Shown here in pieces: positions 56,501 through 64,000 of a stretch of DNA of 64,000 nt (its first letter is position 1; every line of letters begins with the position of its first letter). The stretch comes from CBDBCU01 sp965203435. GTDB lineage: Bacteria > Chloroflexota > Dehalococcoidia > Lucifugimonadales > UBA3495. The stretch covers positions 372,001 to 436,000 of the forward strand of contig CBDBCU010000002.1 of assembly GCA_965203435.1 (NCBI GenBank), read 5' to 3'. A model generated the notes under the pieces. It did not search any database. It was not told where the DNA came from and saw nothing but the letters and a program-made list of their open reading frames with translations. The translations under genes were made by a program, and so were the position numbers.

Positions 56501-58858
56501 CTAGTTGCGCGGCCCCCGGCCGCCGCCGCTGGCCCGGCGGATTTGCCGGAAACCACTGCCGCCGAAAGGATCGAAAGCCCCTTCCGCCGCTTCCATTACC
56601 ACCCGGTCGCCGGCGGCCAGGCCGGCGGACACTGCCACCCAGAAATCATCCCGGCTGCCCAGCCGCACCGGCCGCTCCTCAATGCGGCCATCGGCGGCCA
56701 AGGCTCTGACCGTGGGCTGATTGACGCTGCCGTACAATGCCTGCTGCGGCACTACCAGCACATTACGCTCCTCCCGCAGGATGATGTTGGCAATGGCGCT
56801 CAAGCCGGCTTGCAGTTCCACCCCCTCCGGCGCTTCCAGGCGGATGCGGATTTTGTAGGTTACGATGCCCTGCTGATTTTCCGCTTCATCGGCGATTTCG
56901 GTAACGACGCCGACCAGGATTTCCTCCGGCAGAGCGTCCAGCAGCACCTCAGCCGCCGTGCCGACCGACACCGATAGAACATCGATTTCATCGACGATGC
57001 CGTCCACTTCGACGATGCCGGTATCCACTATTTCCATAATTTCGGTGTCGGATTCCACCGCATCGCCCACGGCGGCTTTAACCTGCATCACCACGCCGGC
57101 CAGCGGCGCCCGCAGGGTGGCGGCGTCCAACTGCGTCAAAGCGTCTTGCAGTTGCACCCGGGCGGTAGCGATTTCCGCTTTTTTCAAGGCAACTTCCAGG
57201 GGATCCGCCGATTCCGGCGGCGTCAAATCCGCCAAATCCGCCTCGGCCTTGTCCAAAGTGGCTTGGGCCAGAGCAATATCCTTTTCCTTGAGGGCCACTT
57301 CGGTGGGTTCCGGGACTTCCCGCAAATCCGTTTCCAGTTCGTCCAGATCGACAATGGCTTGCTGCAAAGTTGCCGCAGCCAAGGCAATCTGCGCTTCTTT
57401 CAGGGCCAACTCTACCGGGTCGGCGGCGGTGTCTTGCAATTCCGCCAGGTCGGCAATGGCCTGCTGCAAAGTGGCCTCAGCCAGGGCAATTTGCGCTTCT
57501 TTCAAGGCCAACTCTACCGGATCCACCTCCGGGGTTTCCAGTTCGGCCCGGTCGCGGTCGGCTACTTCCTGTTGAGCCCGGATGGCGGCGGCTTTCGCTT
57601 CCAGGGCCTGGATTTCCCGGGCATCCGGCCCCTGTTCCAATTCCGCCAGATTATCCCGGGCTTCCTGCAAAGCGGCGGCGGCTACTTCGACCGCCAGTTC
57701 TAACTCCTCGACCTGGCCGGCAATGCCCCGCCGCAAATCCTCCAATTCCGGCTCCCACAGCTCAATAAACTGCCGCCAGCGCTGAATGTTGGCATAGAGG
57801 CCCAAGACGCCCTTATCGTAATCGGCTTGCAATTCCGCCAGGGTAGCCTTGGCCCGATTCAACCGGCTTTCCAGTTCCGCCTTTTCCTGACGGCGGGTAA
57901 TCAGGGTAGAACCGTGGCGATCCTTGAAATTTTCCAGGGCCTGCTCGGCCGCATCCAGGGCGGCTTGGGCTTTTTGCACCCCTTGACGGGCTTCGACCAG
58001 CTGTTTCTCCGTCGGCGACAGGGCATCGAGGGCTTCTTGAATTTCCGCCAATTCCTTAGCGGCGTCGGCCCGGCCCTGATCCAATTCGGCGATTTTCAGC
58101 GCATAATCCGGGCGGCGATTGCGGGAAATAAAATCATCCCGGTCGGCAATAGCCTGCTGGAGTTTCAGGCGGGCGTCAGCGACCTTTTCCTCCTGCTGCT
58201 TAATTTCCGCGGCCGTAGGCGATTCCGGGTTCAGCAGGTTATCCCGGCTTTCCCTGGCCTGCTGGAGTTTGAGGCGGGCATCGGCAATCTTTTCCTCTTG
58301 CCGCTTAAGATCCTCAGCGGTGGGCAATTCCGGCGACAACAGGTCGGCCAGGGCTTCCCGGGCCTGGTGCAGCTTAAAGCGGGCGTCCGCAACTTTTTGG
58401 ACAGCGGCCGCCCGATCCAGGGCGTATTGGGCGGCATCCGGCGTTTCCTGCAATTCCTGCAAAGCGTCTTGGGCTTGCAACAGGTCAAACCGGGCTTGGG
58501 CTACGGATTCCTCGAGCGCGACAATCGCCGCCGCATCCAGCCGGGCCAGGGCCTCCCCTTGCCGGACGCTTTGCCCTTCCACCGCCAGCAGCTGCCCCAG
58601 AGTGCCTTTGCCGCGGAAAAAGGCCGTTTCCCGTTCCGGGAAATCCAGATTGCCGTTGGTGGAAACCTGATTGATGATGTCGCCATACTGGACGGGGACA
58701 ATCTGCTCGTTTTCGGTCAATTCGGCCGCCGCGGCCGGGGGGACGGCGCTGCGGGCATAAAGGGCATAGACCCCGGCGGCCGCGCCGCCCATAACGGCCA
58801 GCAGCAGCAGAGCCTGCCACACGCTCAGGGCTTTAACCGCATTCCACAAAGTTTCCAT
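56501..58858 (-). CDS. HlyD/MacA-type membrane fusion adaptor with extra-long coiled coil
   Basis: A 785-residue adaptor: one N-terminal membrane helix (WQALLLLAVMGGAAAGVYALY), a split lipoyl/barrel region (VEGQSVRQGEALARLDAA near 90 and LRAPLAGVVMQVKAAVGDAV near 600), and a C-terminal barrel with VVPQQALYG. Between the lipoyl halves lie about 480 residues of heptad-rich coiled coil built from repeated blocks such as ELALKEAQIALAEATLQQAI and EKIADARLKLQQA. Typical MacA is about 370 residues. The start METLWNAVK follows a G-rich ribosome-binding site. Confidence 0.88.
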   Translation of the reverse strand: METLWNAVKALSVWQALLLLAVMGGAAAGVYALYARSAVPPAAAAELTENEQIVPVQYGDIINQVSTNGNLDFPERETAFFRGKGTLGQLLAVEGQSVRQGEALARLDAAAIVALEESVAQARFDLLQAQDALQELQETPDAAQYALDRAAAVQKVADARFKLHQAREALADLLSPELPTAEDLKRQEEKIADARLKLQQARESRDNLLNPESPTAAEIKQQEEKVADARLKLQQAIADRDDFISRNRRPDYALKIAELDQGRADAAKELAEIQEALDALSPTEKQLVEARQGVQKAQAALDAAEQALENFKDRHGSTLITRRQEKAELESRLNRAKATLAELQADYDKGVLGLYANIQRWRQFIELWEPELEDLRRGIAGQVEELELAVEVAAAALQEARDNLAELEQGPDAREIQALEAKAAAIRAQQEVADRDRAELETPEVDPVELALKEAQIALAEATLQQAIADLAELQDTAADPVELALKEAQIALAAATLQQAIVDLDELETDLREVPEPTEVALKEKDIALAQATLDKAEADLADLTPPESADPLEVALKKAEIATARVQLQDALTQLDAATLRAPLAGVVMQVKAAVGDAVESDTEIMEIVDTGIVEVDGIVDEIDVLSVSVGTAAEVLLDALPEEILVGVVTEIADEAENQQGIVTYKIRIRLEAPEGVELQAGLSAIANIILREERNVLVVPQQALYGSVNQPTVRALAADGRIEERPVRLGSRDDFWVAVSAGLAAGDRVVMEAAEGAFDPFGGSGFRQIRRASGGGRGPRN
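57150..57520. repeat. Internal repeats encoding coiled-coil blocks
   Basis: Four related units of about 100-115 bp contain AAGGCAATCTGCGCTTCTTT-type sequence; they encode the repeated VELALKEAQIAL-TLQQAIxDLxEL blocks of the adaptor. Confidence 0.7.
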
Positions 58859-58970
58859 AAGTTTCCCCCCCAATTGGCGGCCGTTGGCGTATCCGTCCGT
58901 ACCACCCGCTTGCCATCATACCCGCCATCGCGCCCTACTGCCATCCCGCCCTAACGCTATCCCGCCCCCT

Positions 58971-59072
58971 ACCGTCCTTCCCGCGTAAGCGGGAATCCAG
59001 AACGGTACTGCGTCAGACAATCCGGCTTATGGCAAGGCATTTCTGGATTCCCGCTTACGCGGGAAGGACGGT
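58971..59072. repeat. R1 inverted pair
   Basis: Standard form with AGAACGGTACTGCGTCAGAC in the centre; followed by a decayed arm to 59095. Confidence 0.85.
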
Positions 59073-59110
59073 AAGTGTGCGCGGGAATGACCGTAGTGGA
59101 AAACCGCCGC

Positions 59111-59809
59111 CTACAAAAACCGGCAGTCCGCCGGTATTTCCACCAGCCGATCCACATACACCCCCGGCAGGTGTATATCGTCCGGATCCAATTCTCCGGC
59201 GGCTACTATCGGGTTTTCCACTTCCACCAGGGTTGTGGCGGCGGCCATCGCCATAATCGGATTAAAGTTGCGCTGGGCCAAGCGAAAGCGCAGGTTGCCG
59301 GCGGTATCGGCCTGCCAAGCCCGGATAAAGGCGTAGTCGGCGGCTAGGGGAAACTCCAGCAGATACTCCCGGCCATTGATAATCCGGCTTTCCTTGCCGG
59401 CGGCTATTTCCGTGCCAACGCCGGTGGGAGTGTAAAAGCCGCCGAGGCCGGCCCCGGCCGCCCGGATACGCTCGGCTAAAGTACCCTGGGGTACCAGTTC
59501 CCCATCTATTTCCCCGGCATTGTAGCGTTGGACAAAGGGCGTTACCCGGGAGGGATGGGTCGGCGCGGTGATGGAGCAAATCATCTTATCCACCTGCCCG
59601 GCCGCAATCAGCGTCCCCACATCTACCCGCCCGTCCGTGCCGCCGTGTTCGTTGGATATGCCGGTCAAATGCCGCGCCCCCTGGCGATGCAGGGCGGCGA
59701 TCAGGTTCTGCGGCGCGCCGATGCCGCCAAAATCGGCGAACATTATCACCGCCCCGTCCGGAATGTCGGCTACGGCGGCGTCAAAACTGCGATAAACCTT
59801 GGTTTTCAT
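59111..59809 (-). CDS. 3-oxoacid CoA-transferase, subunit A
   Basis: A 232-residue alpha subunit of a class I CoA-transferase: VYRSFDAAVADIPDGAVIMFADFGGIGAPQNLIAALHRQG (CoA-binding loop), GRVDVGTLIAAGQVDKMICS, GGFYTPTGVGTE (typical GGFYTPTG), and AMAAATTLVEVENPIVAAGELDPDDIHLPGVYVDRLV. The subunit B gene, which holds the catalytic Glu and normally follows immediately, is absent downstream, where R1 repeats and the adaptor gene lie. Its start overlaps the upstream gene by 4 bp. Confidence 0.9.
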   Translation of the reverse strand: MKTKVYRSFDAAVADIPDGAVIMFADFGGIGAPQNLIAALHRQGARHLTGISNEHGGTDGRVDVGTLIAAGQVDKMICSITAPTHPSRVTPFVQRYNAGEIDGELVPQGTLAERIRAAGAGLGGFYTPTGVGTEIAAGKESRIINGREYLLEFPLAADYAFIRAWQADTAGNLRFRLAQRNFNPIMAMAAATTLVEVENPIVAAGELDPDDIHLPGVYVDRLVEIPADCRFL

Positions 59810-60102
59810 TGCTGTTCCGGGATCCGGTCTGCGACGGCCAAGCAAGCCCAAATCAGCAGCAGGGAACTGAAAGCCAGCAAGGGCAGGGTCAGGATAGATA
59901 GGGATAGGGCCGTTTCCAATCCGGCGGCCAGGATAGCGGCTAAGGCCCCGGCCGTATCCCGCTGCGCCGCCGACCAGCGCCGGAACCGGAGGATGTGGGG
60001 CAGCGTCGGCCGCCAGCCCACTTGCAAACCGCAGTAGGCGCAATTCTCTACCGCCGGCCCATTAGCCCGGCCGCAGCGATGGCAGATAAATTCCCGGCGC
60101 AT
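59806..60102 (-). CDS. Small zinc-ribbon membrane protein
   Basis: A 98-residue protein: an N-terminal zinc ribbon (FICHRCGRANGPAVENCAYCGLQ, two CxxC pairs) and two membrane helices at about 48-90 (TAGALAAILAAGLETALSLSI and LLAFSSLLLIWACLAVA). No specific function recognised. Translationally coupled to the CoA-transferase gene by ATGA. Confidence 0.6.
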   Translation of the reverse strand: MRREFICHRCGRANGPAVENCAYCGLQVGWRPTLPHILRFRRWSAAQRDTAGALAAILAAGLETALSLSILTLPLLAFSSLLLIWACLAVADRIPEQQ

Positions 60103-60169
60103 AGCCCTAGACTACCCCAGCCCGGCGGGTTTAACCCTATTTCCCTTTGCTTTTAGCCTATCCCCCGCC

Positions 60170-60350
60170 CGTCCTTCAACAAGTTCAGGATGAGCAGGGG
60201 ATAGGCCAACAGCAATCGCATATAAAAACCATCATTCCCGACTTTTCTACCGTCATTCCCGCGTAAGCGGGAATCCAAGACGGTACTGCGACAGACAAGA
60301 CTGTTTCCCGCCGGGCATTTCTGGATTCCCGCTTACGCGGGAATGACGGT
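60170..60350. repeat. R2 element and R1 inverted pair
   Basis: R2 reversed at 60171-60197 (GTCCTTCAACAAGTTCAGGA), then an R1 pair at 60249-60350. The rest of the 60103-60464 gap shows no gene. Confidence 0.8.
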
Positions 60351-60464
60351 AGCCGGTAAGAGGGCCGGTAGCCGGCGGAATGACGGTTTCTATATGCGAT
60401 TGCCTTGGGTCTAAATCCGTTTCCAATCCGGCGGATAGGATAGCGGCCTAATCCCCGCCGCCCC

Positions 60465-61601
60465 CTACTCCCCCAATTGGAAATACTTGCCCTCGGTTTT
60501 GATGGAGGGGGCAATTACCATATCGGCCTGATGAAACTCCCGGATGGTGTAGGCGCCGCACATTCCCATGGCCACTTGCAGGGCGCCCACCAGATTTTGC
60601 GTGCCATTCGTTACCGAAGTGGGGCCGTACATTATTTGTTGCAGCGTCCCTTTCGTGCCAACCTTGATGCGGGTGCCGCGCGGCAGTTCGGCGTGGGCGT
60701 TAGCCATCCCCCAGTTGTAGCCGCGCCCCGGAGCCTCCGCGGCTTGGGCAAAGGGCGTCCCGACCATCACCCCGTCGGCGCCGCTGGCGATGGCTTTGCA
60801 CAAATCGCCGCCGGTGCGGATGCCGCCATCGGTGATGACCGTTACATAGCGGCCGGTGCGGTGGAAATAGTCCTCTCGGGCGGCGGCGCATTCCAGGGTA
60901 GCCGTTACCTGGGGAACGCCGACGCCGGTAACTTCCCGGGTAGTGCAGGCGGCCCCGGGGCCGACGCCCACCAGAATTCCGTCAATGCCGGTTTCCATCA
61001 ATTCCCGGGCCACATCGTAGCTGACGCAGTTGCCCACGATAACCGGCACGTTCAGGGATTCCAGCAGTTCGGCGAAAACCAGGCCCCGATAGCTGCGGGA
61101 CTGATGGCGGGCGGTGGTGACGGTGGACTGCACCACTACAATATCGGCCCCGGCTTCCACGGCGACCGGGGACATTCGCTTGGCATTTTGCGGAGTAAAA
61201 GAAACGGCGCATACCGCGCCGCCGTCCTTGATTTCCTGCACCCGCCGCCCCAGCAGATCCTCCCGCACCGGCTGGGCATAGACCTGCTGCAAATGCTGGG
61301 TAACTTCGCTTTGCGGCATCGAAGTTATTTCCTCCAAGACCGCATAGGGATCCTCGTAGCGGGAATAAAGGCCCTCGCCGTTCAGCGCTCCCAGGCCGCC
61401 CATTTCGTGCATCAGCACGGCAAAGCGAGGGGAGACCGTGCCATCCATAGCCGAGGCCAGCATGGGCGCGGCAAAGGAAAAGTCGCCGAGGGTCATAGTG
61501 GTGGCGGTCATATCCGGGTTGATGGTTACGCTGCCCGGGACAATCGCCACTTCGTCGAAGCCGTAAGAGCGTTCCAGTTCCTTGAAAAGGCGTCGTGCCA
61601 T
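60465..61601 (-). CDS. GuaB3-family IMP dehydrogenase-like protein
   Basis: A 378-residue TIM-barrel oxidoreductase. It lacks the CBS domains of GuaB, as GuaB3 does. Seen are APMLASAMDGTVSPRFAVLMHEMGGLGALNGEGLYSRYEDP, VVVQSTVTTARHQS, ILVGVGPGAACTTREVTGVGVPQ (catalytic Cys in GPGAACTTR) and VITDGGIRTGGDLCKAIASGADGVMVGTPFA. The close is KVGTKGTLQQIMYGPTSVTNGTQNLVGALQVAMGMCGAYTIREF. The start MARRLFKELE is chosen because upstream codons are non-coding repeat. GuaB3 occurs mainly in actinobacteria, cyanobacteria and Chloroflexota. Confidence 0.92.
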   Translation of the reverse strand: MARRLFKELERSYGFDEVAIVPGSVTINPDMTATTMTLGDFSFAAPMLASAMDGTVSPRFAVLMHEMGGLGALNGEGLYSRYEDPYAVLEEITSMPQSEVTQHLQQVYAQPVREDLLGRRVQEIKDGGAVCAVSFTPQNAKRMSPVAVEAGADIVVVQSTVTTARHQSRSYRGLVFAELLESLNVPVIVGNCVSYDVARELMETGIDGILVGVGPGAACTTREVTGVGVPQVTATLECAAAREDYFHRTGRYVTVITDGGIRTGGDLCKAIASGADGVMVGTPFAQAAEAPGRGYNWGMANAHAELPRGTRIKVGTKGTLQQIMYGPTSVTNGTQNLVGALQVAMGMCGAYTIREFHQADMVIAPSIKTEGKYFQLGE

Positions 61602-61657
61602 AGCCGGCTGCCTCCCTGTCCTGTCCGCGGATTGGGCCTGGTTGGGTAATTCCAGAG

Positions 61658-61666
61658 AATATACCA
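61658..61666 (-). promoter_or_regulatory. Extended -10 promoter of the guaB3 gene
   Basis: Minus-strand TGGTATATT (TG-N-TATATT), about 57 bp before the ATG. Confidence 0.45.
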
Positions 61667-61767
61667 GTTTGCGATAGGAAAGGCAACTAAAAAGGCGGCG
61701 GGTTTTGGGGTGATTGCGCTGCGTACTGACCGCCGCCCCCTTTCTACCGTCATTCCCGGCTGCCTCT

Positions 61768-61867
61768 ACCGTCATTCCCGCGTAAGCGGGAATCCCGAAC
61801 GGTACTGAAAAGACCAGCCCCTTGCCGCCAACCACCGCCGGATTCCCGCTTACGCGGGAATGACGGT
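61768..61867. repeat. R1 inverted pair
   Basis: Standard pair with CGAACGGTACTGAAAAGACC inside; decayed arms follow to 61915. It lies in the 521-bp gap between guaB3 and the solute-binding gene. Confidence 0.85.
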
Positions 61868-61986
61868 AGGGGGCGGCCGAAAAGGACGGTAAGGGGATCG
61901 GGAAGGACGGTTAGGGGATGGGAACGGCGGCGGCGGTTTCATCCCGATAGTTGCCATTGCTTTTGGCGGGAAAAACGGCAAAGGTA

Positions 61987-62016
61987 TTGACAAAACATAA
62001 TAACTATTATTATATG
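61987..62016 (+). promoter_or_regulatory. Sigma70-type promoter of the solute-binding protein gene
   Basis: TTGACA at 61987-61992 with -10 candidates TATTAT (62008-62013, 15-bp spacer) or TATATG (62011-62016, 18-bp spacer), in a markedly AT-rich island (ACATAATAACTATTATTATA) unlike the surroundings. The leader is about 100 bases. Confidence 0.7.
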
Positions 62017-62122
62017 TATGCCGGGCGGGATTTGGCCGATTTCATCCTTAATCAGGGAGGTTTTTACTGAAATACGCCAATTCAGCGGCTAGGGCAACTA
62101 ATTCCTACGCTCAGGAGGCCAA

Positions 62123-63985
62123 ATGATGGCGAAAGCGATACGGAGCTACAACCCTGTATTCAGCCGGGGGCTGCTTTCCCTGATAGCTTTGCTGGCTCTG
62201 CTGGCGGTGGCCTGCGGCGCATCGACCACGGAGGAGGCGGCCGCTCCGGAACCGGCCGCCGCGGCGCCGACGGCCGCCCCGGCCGTGGCCCAGCCCGAGG
62301 CCCTGAACATTCCGGCTACGCCGGCTCCGGCGGCGGCCACGGCGGTTCCCGCGGCCCCGGCCGCTACGGCCGCCCCGGCTCCGACGCCCACGGCGGCGCC
62401 GGTACCGGAACAGCCGGCCGCGATGGCCCGGGATCTGCTGACCTTCGTAACCAGCGAGGAACCCACGACCATCGGGGCCGCCAGCCCCAACTGCGGCGGC
62501 AACATCCAGAACACCATCTGCGACGACCTGGCCAGCGACCCCCTGACCTGGATTGACGACCATAACGATTATCGGGTAGTGGGCCTGACCGGCATTGAGG
62601 GCTGGGAACAGGTTGGCCCCGACCGCTGGCAGTTCCAACTGCGGGAAGGGGTTACTTTCCACAACGGCGCGCCCTGGAACGCCACGCAAGCCAAGTTCTG
62701 GATTGACTACTTCGGCGACGAGGAAACCAGCGGCAACTACAACTCCAACGATTTCAGCTTTCACGGCGTCATCGGCGGGGAAGTGGTGGACGAATATACC
62801 CTGGATGTAGTCTGCGGCAAACCCTGCCCCATCCTGCCGCGCACCACCATTTTCACCAAGTTCCAGGATGTGGGCTGGTTCGAGCAGGCGTCGGAGGATG
62901 AAATCGAGCGCTTTACCGTGGGCTTGGGGCCGTACCGCATTGTGGAGTGGCGTTCCGGCCAGTATGTGGAATTGGAAGCCTATGCGGGCTACAATCCCAA
63001 TCCGGCCACCAACTACTCCCGCGCCCCGTCCATCAGCACCCTGCGGCAGGTGTGGCGCAACGAGCCGCAGGTGCGCGGGTCGATGCTGGCCGCCGGGGAA
63101 GCCGATTGGGCCGAAATTTCCTTCGAGGATCGGGATCGGGTACCCCAGTGGAAATCGGCCACCAACAATGAGGCGTATGTGTACGCCATTGACACGGTGC
63201 ATCACCCGGAACTGCGGAAACGGGAAATTCGGGAAGCCCTGAACCTGGCTTTTGACTGCCAGACCATCGCCGCGGAGCTGTTCGATGGCGTGTTGCAGTG
63301 CTACGGCAACATTTCCCAGACCGGCACCGTGGGCATTACCCCGGAAAACTCCGCCCCCTATCCCTATGACCCGGAACGGGCCATGGAGCTGATGGCGGCG
63401 GCCAACTATGACCCGGCCAATCAGATTACCCTGTATCTGCGTTCCCAGCGGGTGCCTAAGGATGTGGAGTACGCCGAGTCGGTGGTAAGTTACTGGCTGG
63501 AGGCCGGGTTTAATGTGGATATGCAGGTGGTGGAGTCCTCGGTGCACGCCGGCCGCGGCCGTTCCAACTGCGGTCACGGGCGCACCCGGGAGGATTTTGC
63601 CAACGCCGCCGGGGCCGACCTGCATGAGAAGTGCCGCAATCTGGGGCCGGGGATGCCGGACTTCGTGTCGATGAACATCACCGCCCCGGCTACCTCTACC
63701 GAATCCCTGGACTTCTCCCGGCAAGCCGTGCTGCGGAACAGCTGTTTCAGCCGCTCCAGCGGCATCTGCCGGCAGGATTTCGAGGATTTGATGGAAGTCG
63801 CCATCGCCACGCCGACCGGGGATTTGCGGCGGCAGCGGATGGAGGAGTTGGCGGACATCGTGCATAACGATTTCCACTTCGTGCCGAACTTCCTGGTGGT
63901 GCAAATCTACGGCTTGGCGGCGGATTTGGAGTGGGAACCCCACTACGCCCCGCGCATCCGGGCCAACATTATGGACTTCCGCTAG
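62123..63985 (+). CDS. ABC transporter family 5 solute-binding lipoprotein
   Basis: A 620-residue peptide/nickel-type (SBP_bac_5) binding protein. Lipoprotein signal LIALLALLAVACG with Cys at 31; an Ala/Pro/Thr-rich linker to about residue 100. The binding domain follows: ASDPLTWIDDHNDYRVVGLTGIEGWEQV, WQFQLREGVTFHNGAPWNATQAKFWID (family signature), FTVGLGPYRIVEWRSGQYVELEAYAGYNP and REIREALNLAFDC. Several extra Cys pairs suggest disulfides. An AGGAGG box precedes ATGATG. The permease genes should lie beyond the window's end. Confidence 0.93.
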   Translation: MMAKAIRSYNPVFSRGLLSLIALLALLAVACGASTTEEAAAPEPAAAAPTAAPAVAQPEALNIPATPAPAAATAVPAAPAATAAPAPTPTAAPVPEQPAAMARDLLTFVTSEEPTTIGAASPNCGGNIQNTICDDLASDPLTWIDDHNDYRVVGLTGIEGWEQVGPDRWQFQLREGVTFHNGAPWNATQAKFWIDYFGDEETSGNYNSNDFSFHGVIGGEVVDEYTLDVVCGKPCPILPRTTIFTKFQDVGWFEQASEDEIERFTVGLGPYRIVEWRSGQYVELEAYAGYNPNPATNYSRAPSISTLRQVWRNEPQVRGSMLAAGEADWAEISFEDRDRVPQWKSATNNEAYVYAIDTVHHPELRKREIREALNLAFDCQTIAAELFDGVLQCYGNISQTGTVGITPENSAPYPYDPERAMELMAAANYDPANQITLYLRSQRVPKDVEYAESVVSYWLEAGFNVDMQVVESSVHAGRGRSNCGHGRTREDFANAAGADLHEKCRNLGPGMPDFVSMNITAPATSTESLDFSRQAVLRNSCFSRSSGICRQDFEDLMEVAIATPTGDLRRQRMEELADIVHNDFHFVPNFLVVQIYGLAADLEWEPHYAPRIRANIMDFR

Positions 63986-64000
63986 CAGGCGGGATTGCCC

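Noticed and set aside
62111..63943. A 610-codon open frame on the minus strand
   Set aside because: It is antisense to the solute-binding lipoprotein, has Gly/Arg-rich noise sequence and no recognisable domain.
1..64000. tRNA or rRNA genes
   Set aside because: I looked for T-loop and acceptor patterns and conserved rRNA stretches and saw none convincing; a covariance-model scan would settle this.

Overview
The window is a high-GC bacterial chromosome segment with housekeeping genes on both strands and intergenic spaces packed with dispersed repeats. No rRNA or tRNA gene was recognised. The gene content fits Chloroflexota, probably the Dehalococcoidia/SAR202 side: a DUF1800-DUF1501-NHL trio, a GuaB3-type IMP dehydrogenase-like protein, PlsY and GpsA with variant GSGRTGVSN and GATTWG motifs, a fused siroheme decarboxylase, and no outer-membrane genes. 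This placement is an inference; no marker was compared with a database.

Layout. 1-6000: end of a nuclease-like gene, then a minus-strand tetrapyrrole cluster (HTH regulator, fused AhbA/AhbB-type siroheme decarboxylase, siroheme synthase, hemA, hemC) with a 71-72 bp tandem repeat array in its middle. 6300-14900: HicB-like protein, PaREP1/HEPN-like protein, rplS, MATE transporter, priA, copper ATPase. 14929-17237: an IS6-like transposon with 31-bp inverted repeats and an 8-bp target duplication, carrying a DNA adenine methylase that has an in-frame stop and lies partly inside an exact 552-bp tandem duplication. 17367-19395: retropepsin-like protease with a small partner, then tgt. 19456-23227: a type IIG-like restriction-modification protein fused at its C-terminus to a DUF433 antitoxin domain and overlapping a DUF5615 PIN-like toxin gene. 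23422-25859: an operon of threonine-synthase-like enzyme, NIL-domain protein, PaREP1-like protein and MoaD/CysO-like sulfur carrier. 26306-36174: sufU, dcm-vsr-gpsA, an SGNH protein with duplicated C-terminal modules, plsY-der, three tandem small paralogues, argF. 36400-43192: a secreted protein interrupted at an 11-G tract, a hotdog thioesterase, a Uma2 nuclease, and the NHL/DUF1501/DUF1800 operon. 43458-53671: three tandem Uma2 genes, DinB-like and Rieske proteins, a cobalamin-binding protein, an HNH/lipoprotein operon, folD, queA, a HicA/HicB-like pair. 53690-63985: a MacAB-like ABC system with an unusually long coiled-coil adaptor, a lone CoA-transferase subunit A, guaB3, and a family 5 solute-binding lipoprotein.

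Three repeat families recur between genes. R1 is a dyad built on ATTCCCGCGTAAGCGGGAAT, usually as inverted pairs about 100 bp long. R2 is built on CATCCTGAACTTGTTGAAGG. R3 is a roughly 120-bp inverted repeat whose ends read AACATGGATAGACAGGATAG. Several sigma70-type promoters are readable (TTGACA-like boxes with 16-18 bp spacing), as is a recurring extended -10, TGCTAYAAT.

The strongest leads for undescribed biology are the restriction-modification/antitoxin fusion, the methylase-carrying IS6-like element, the poly-G interrupted secreted gene, and the MoaD/NIL/PaREP1/threonine-synthase operon.
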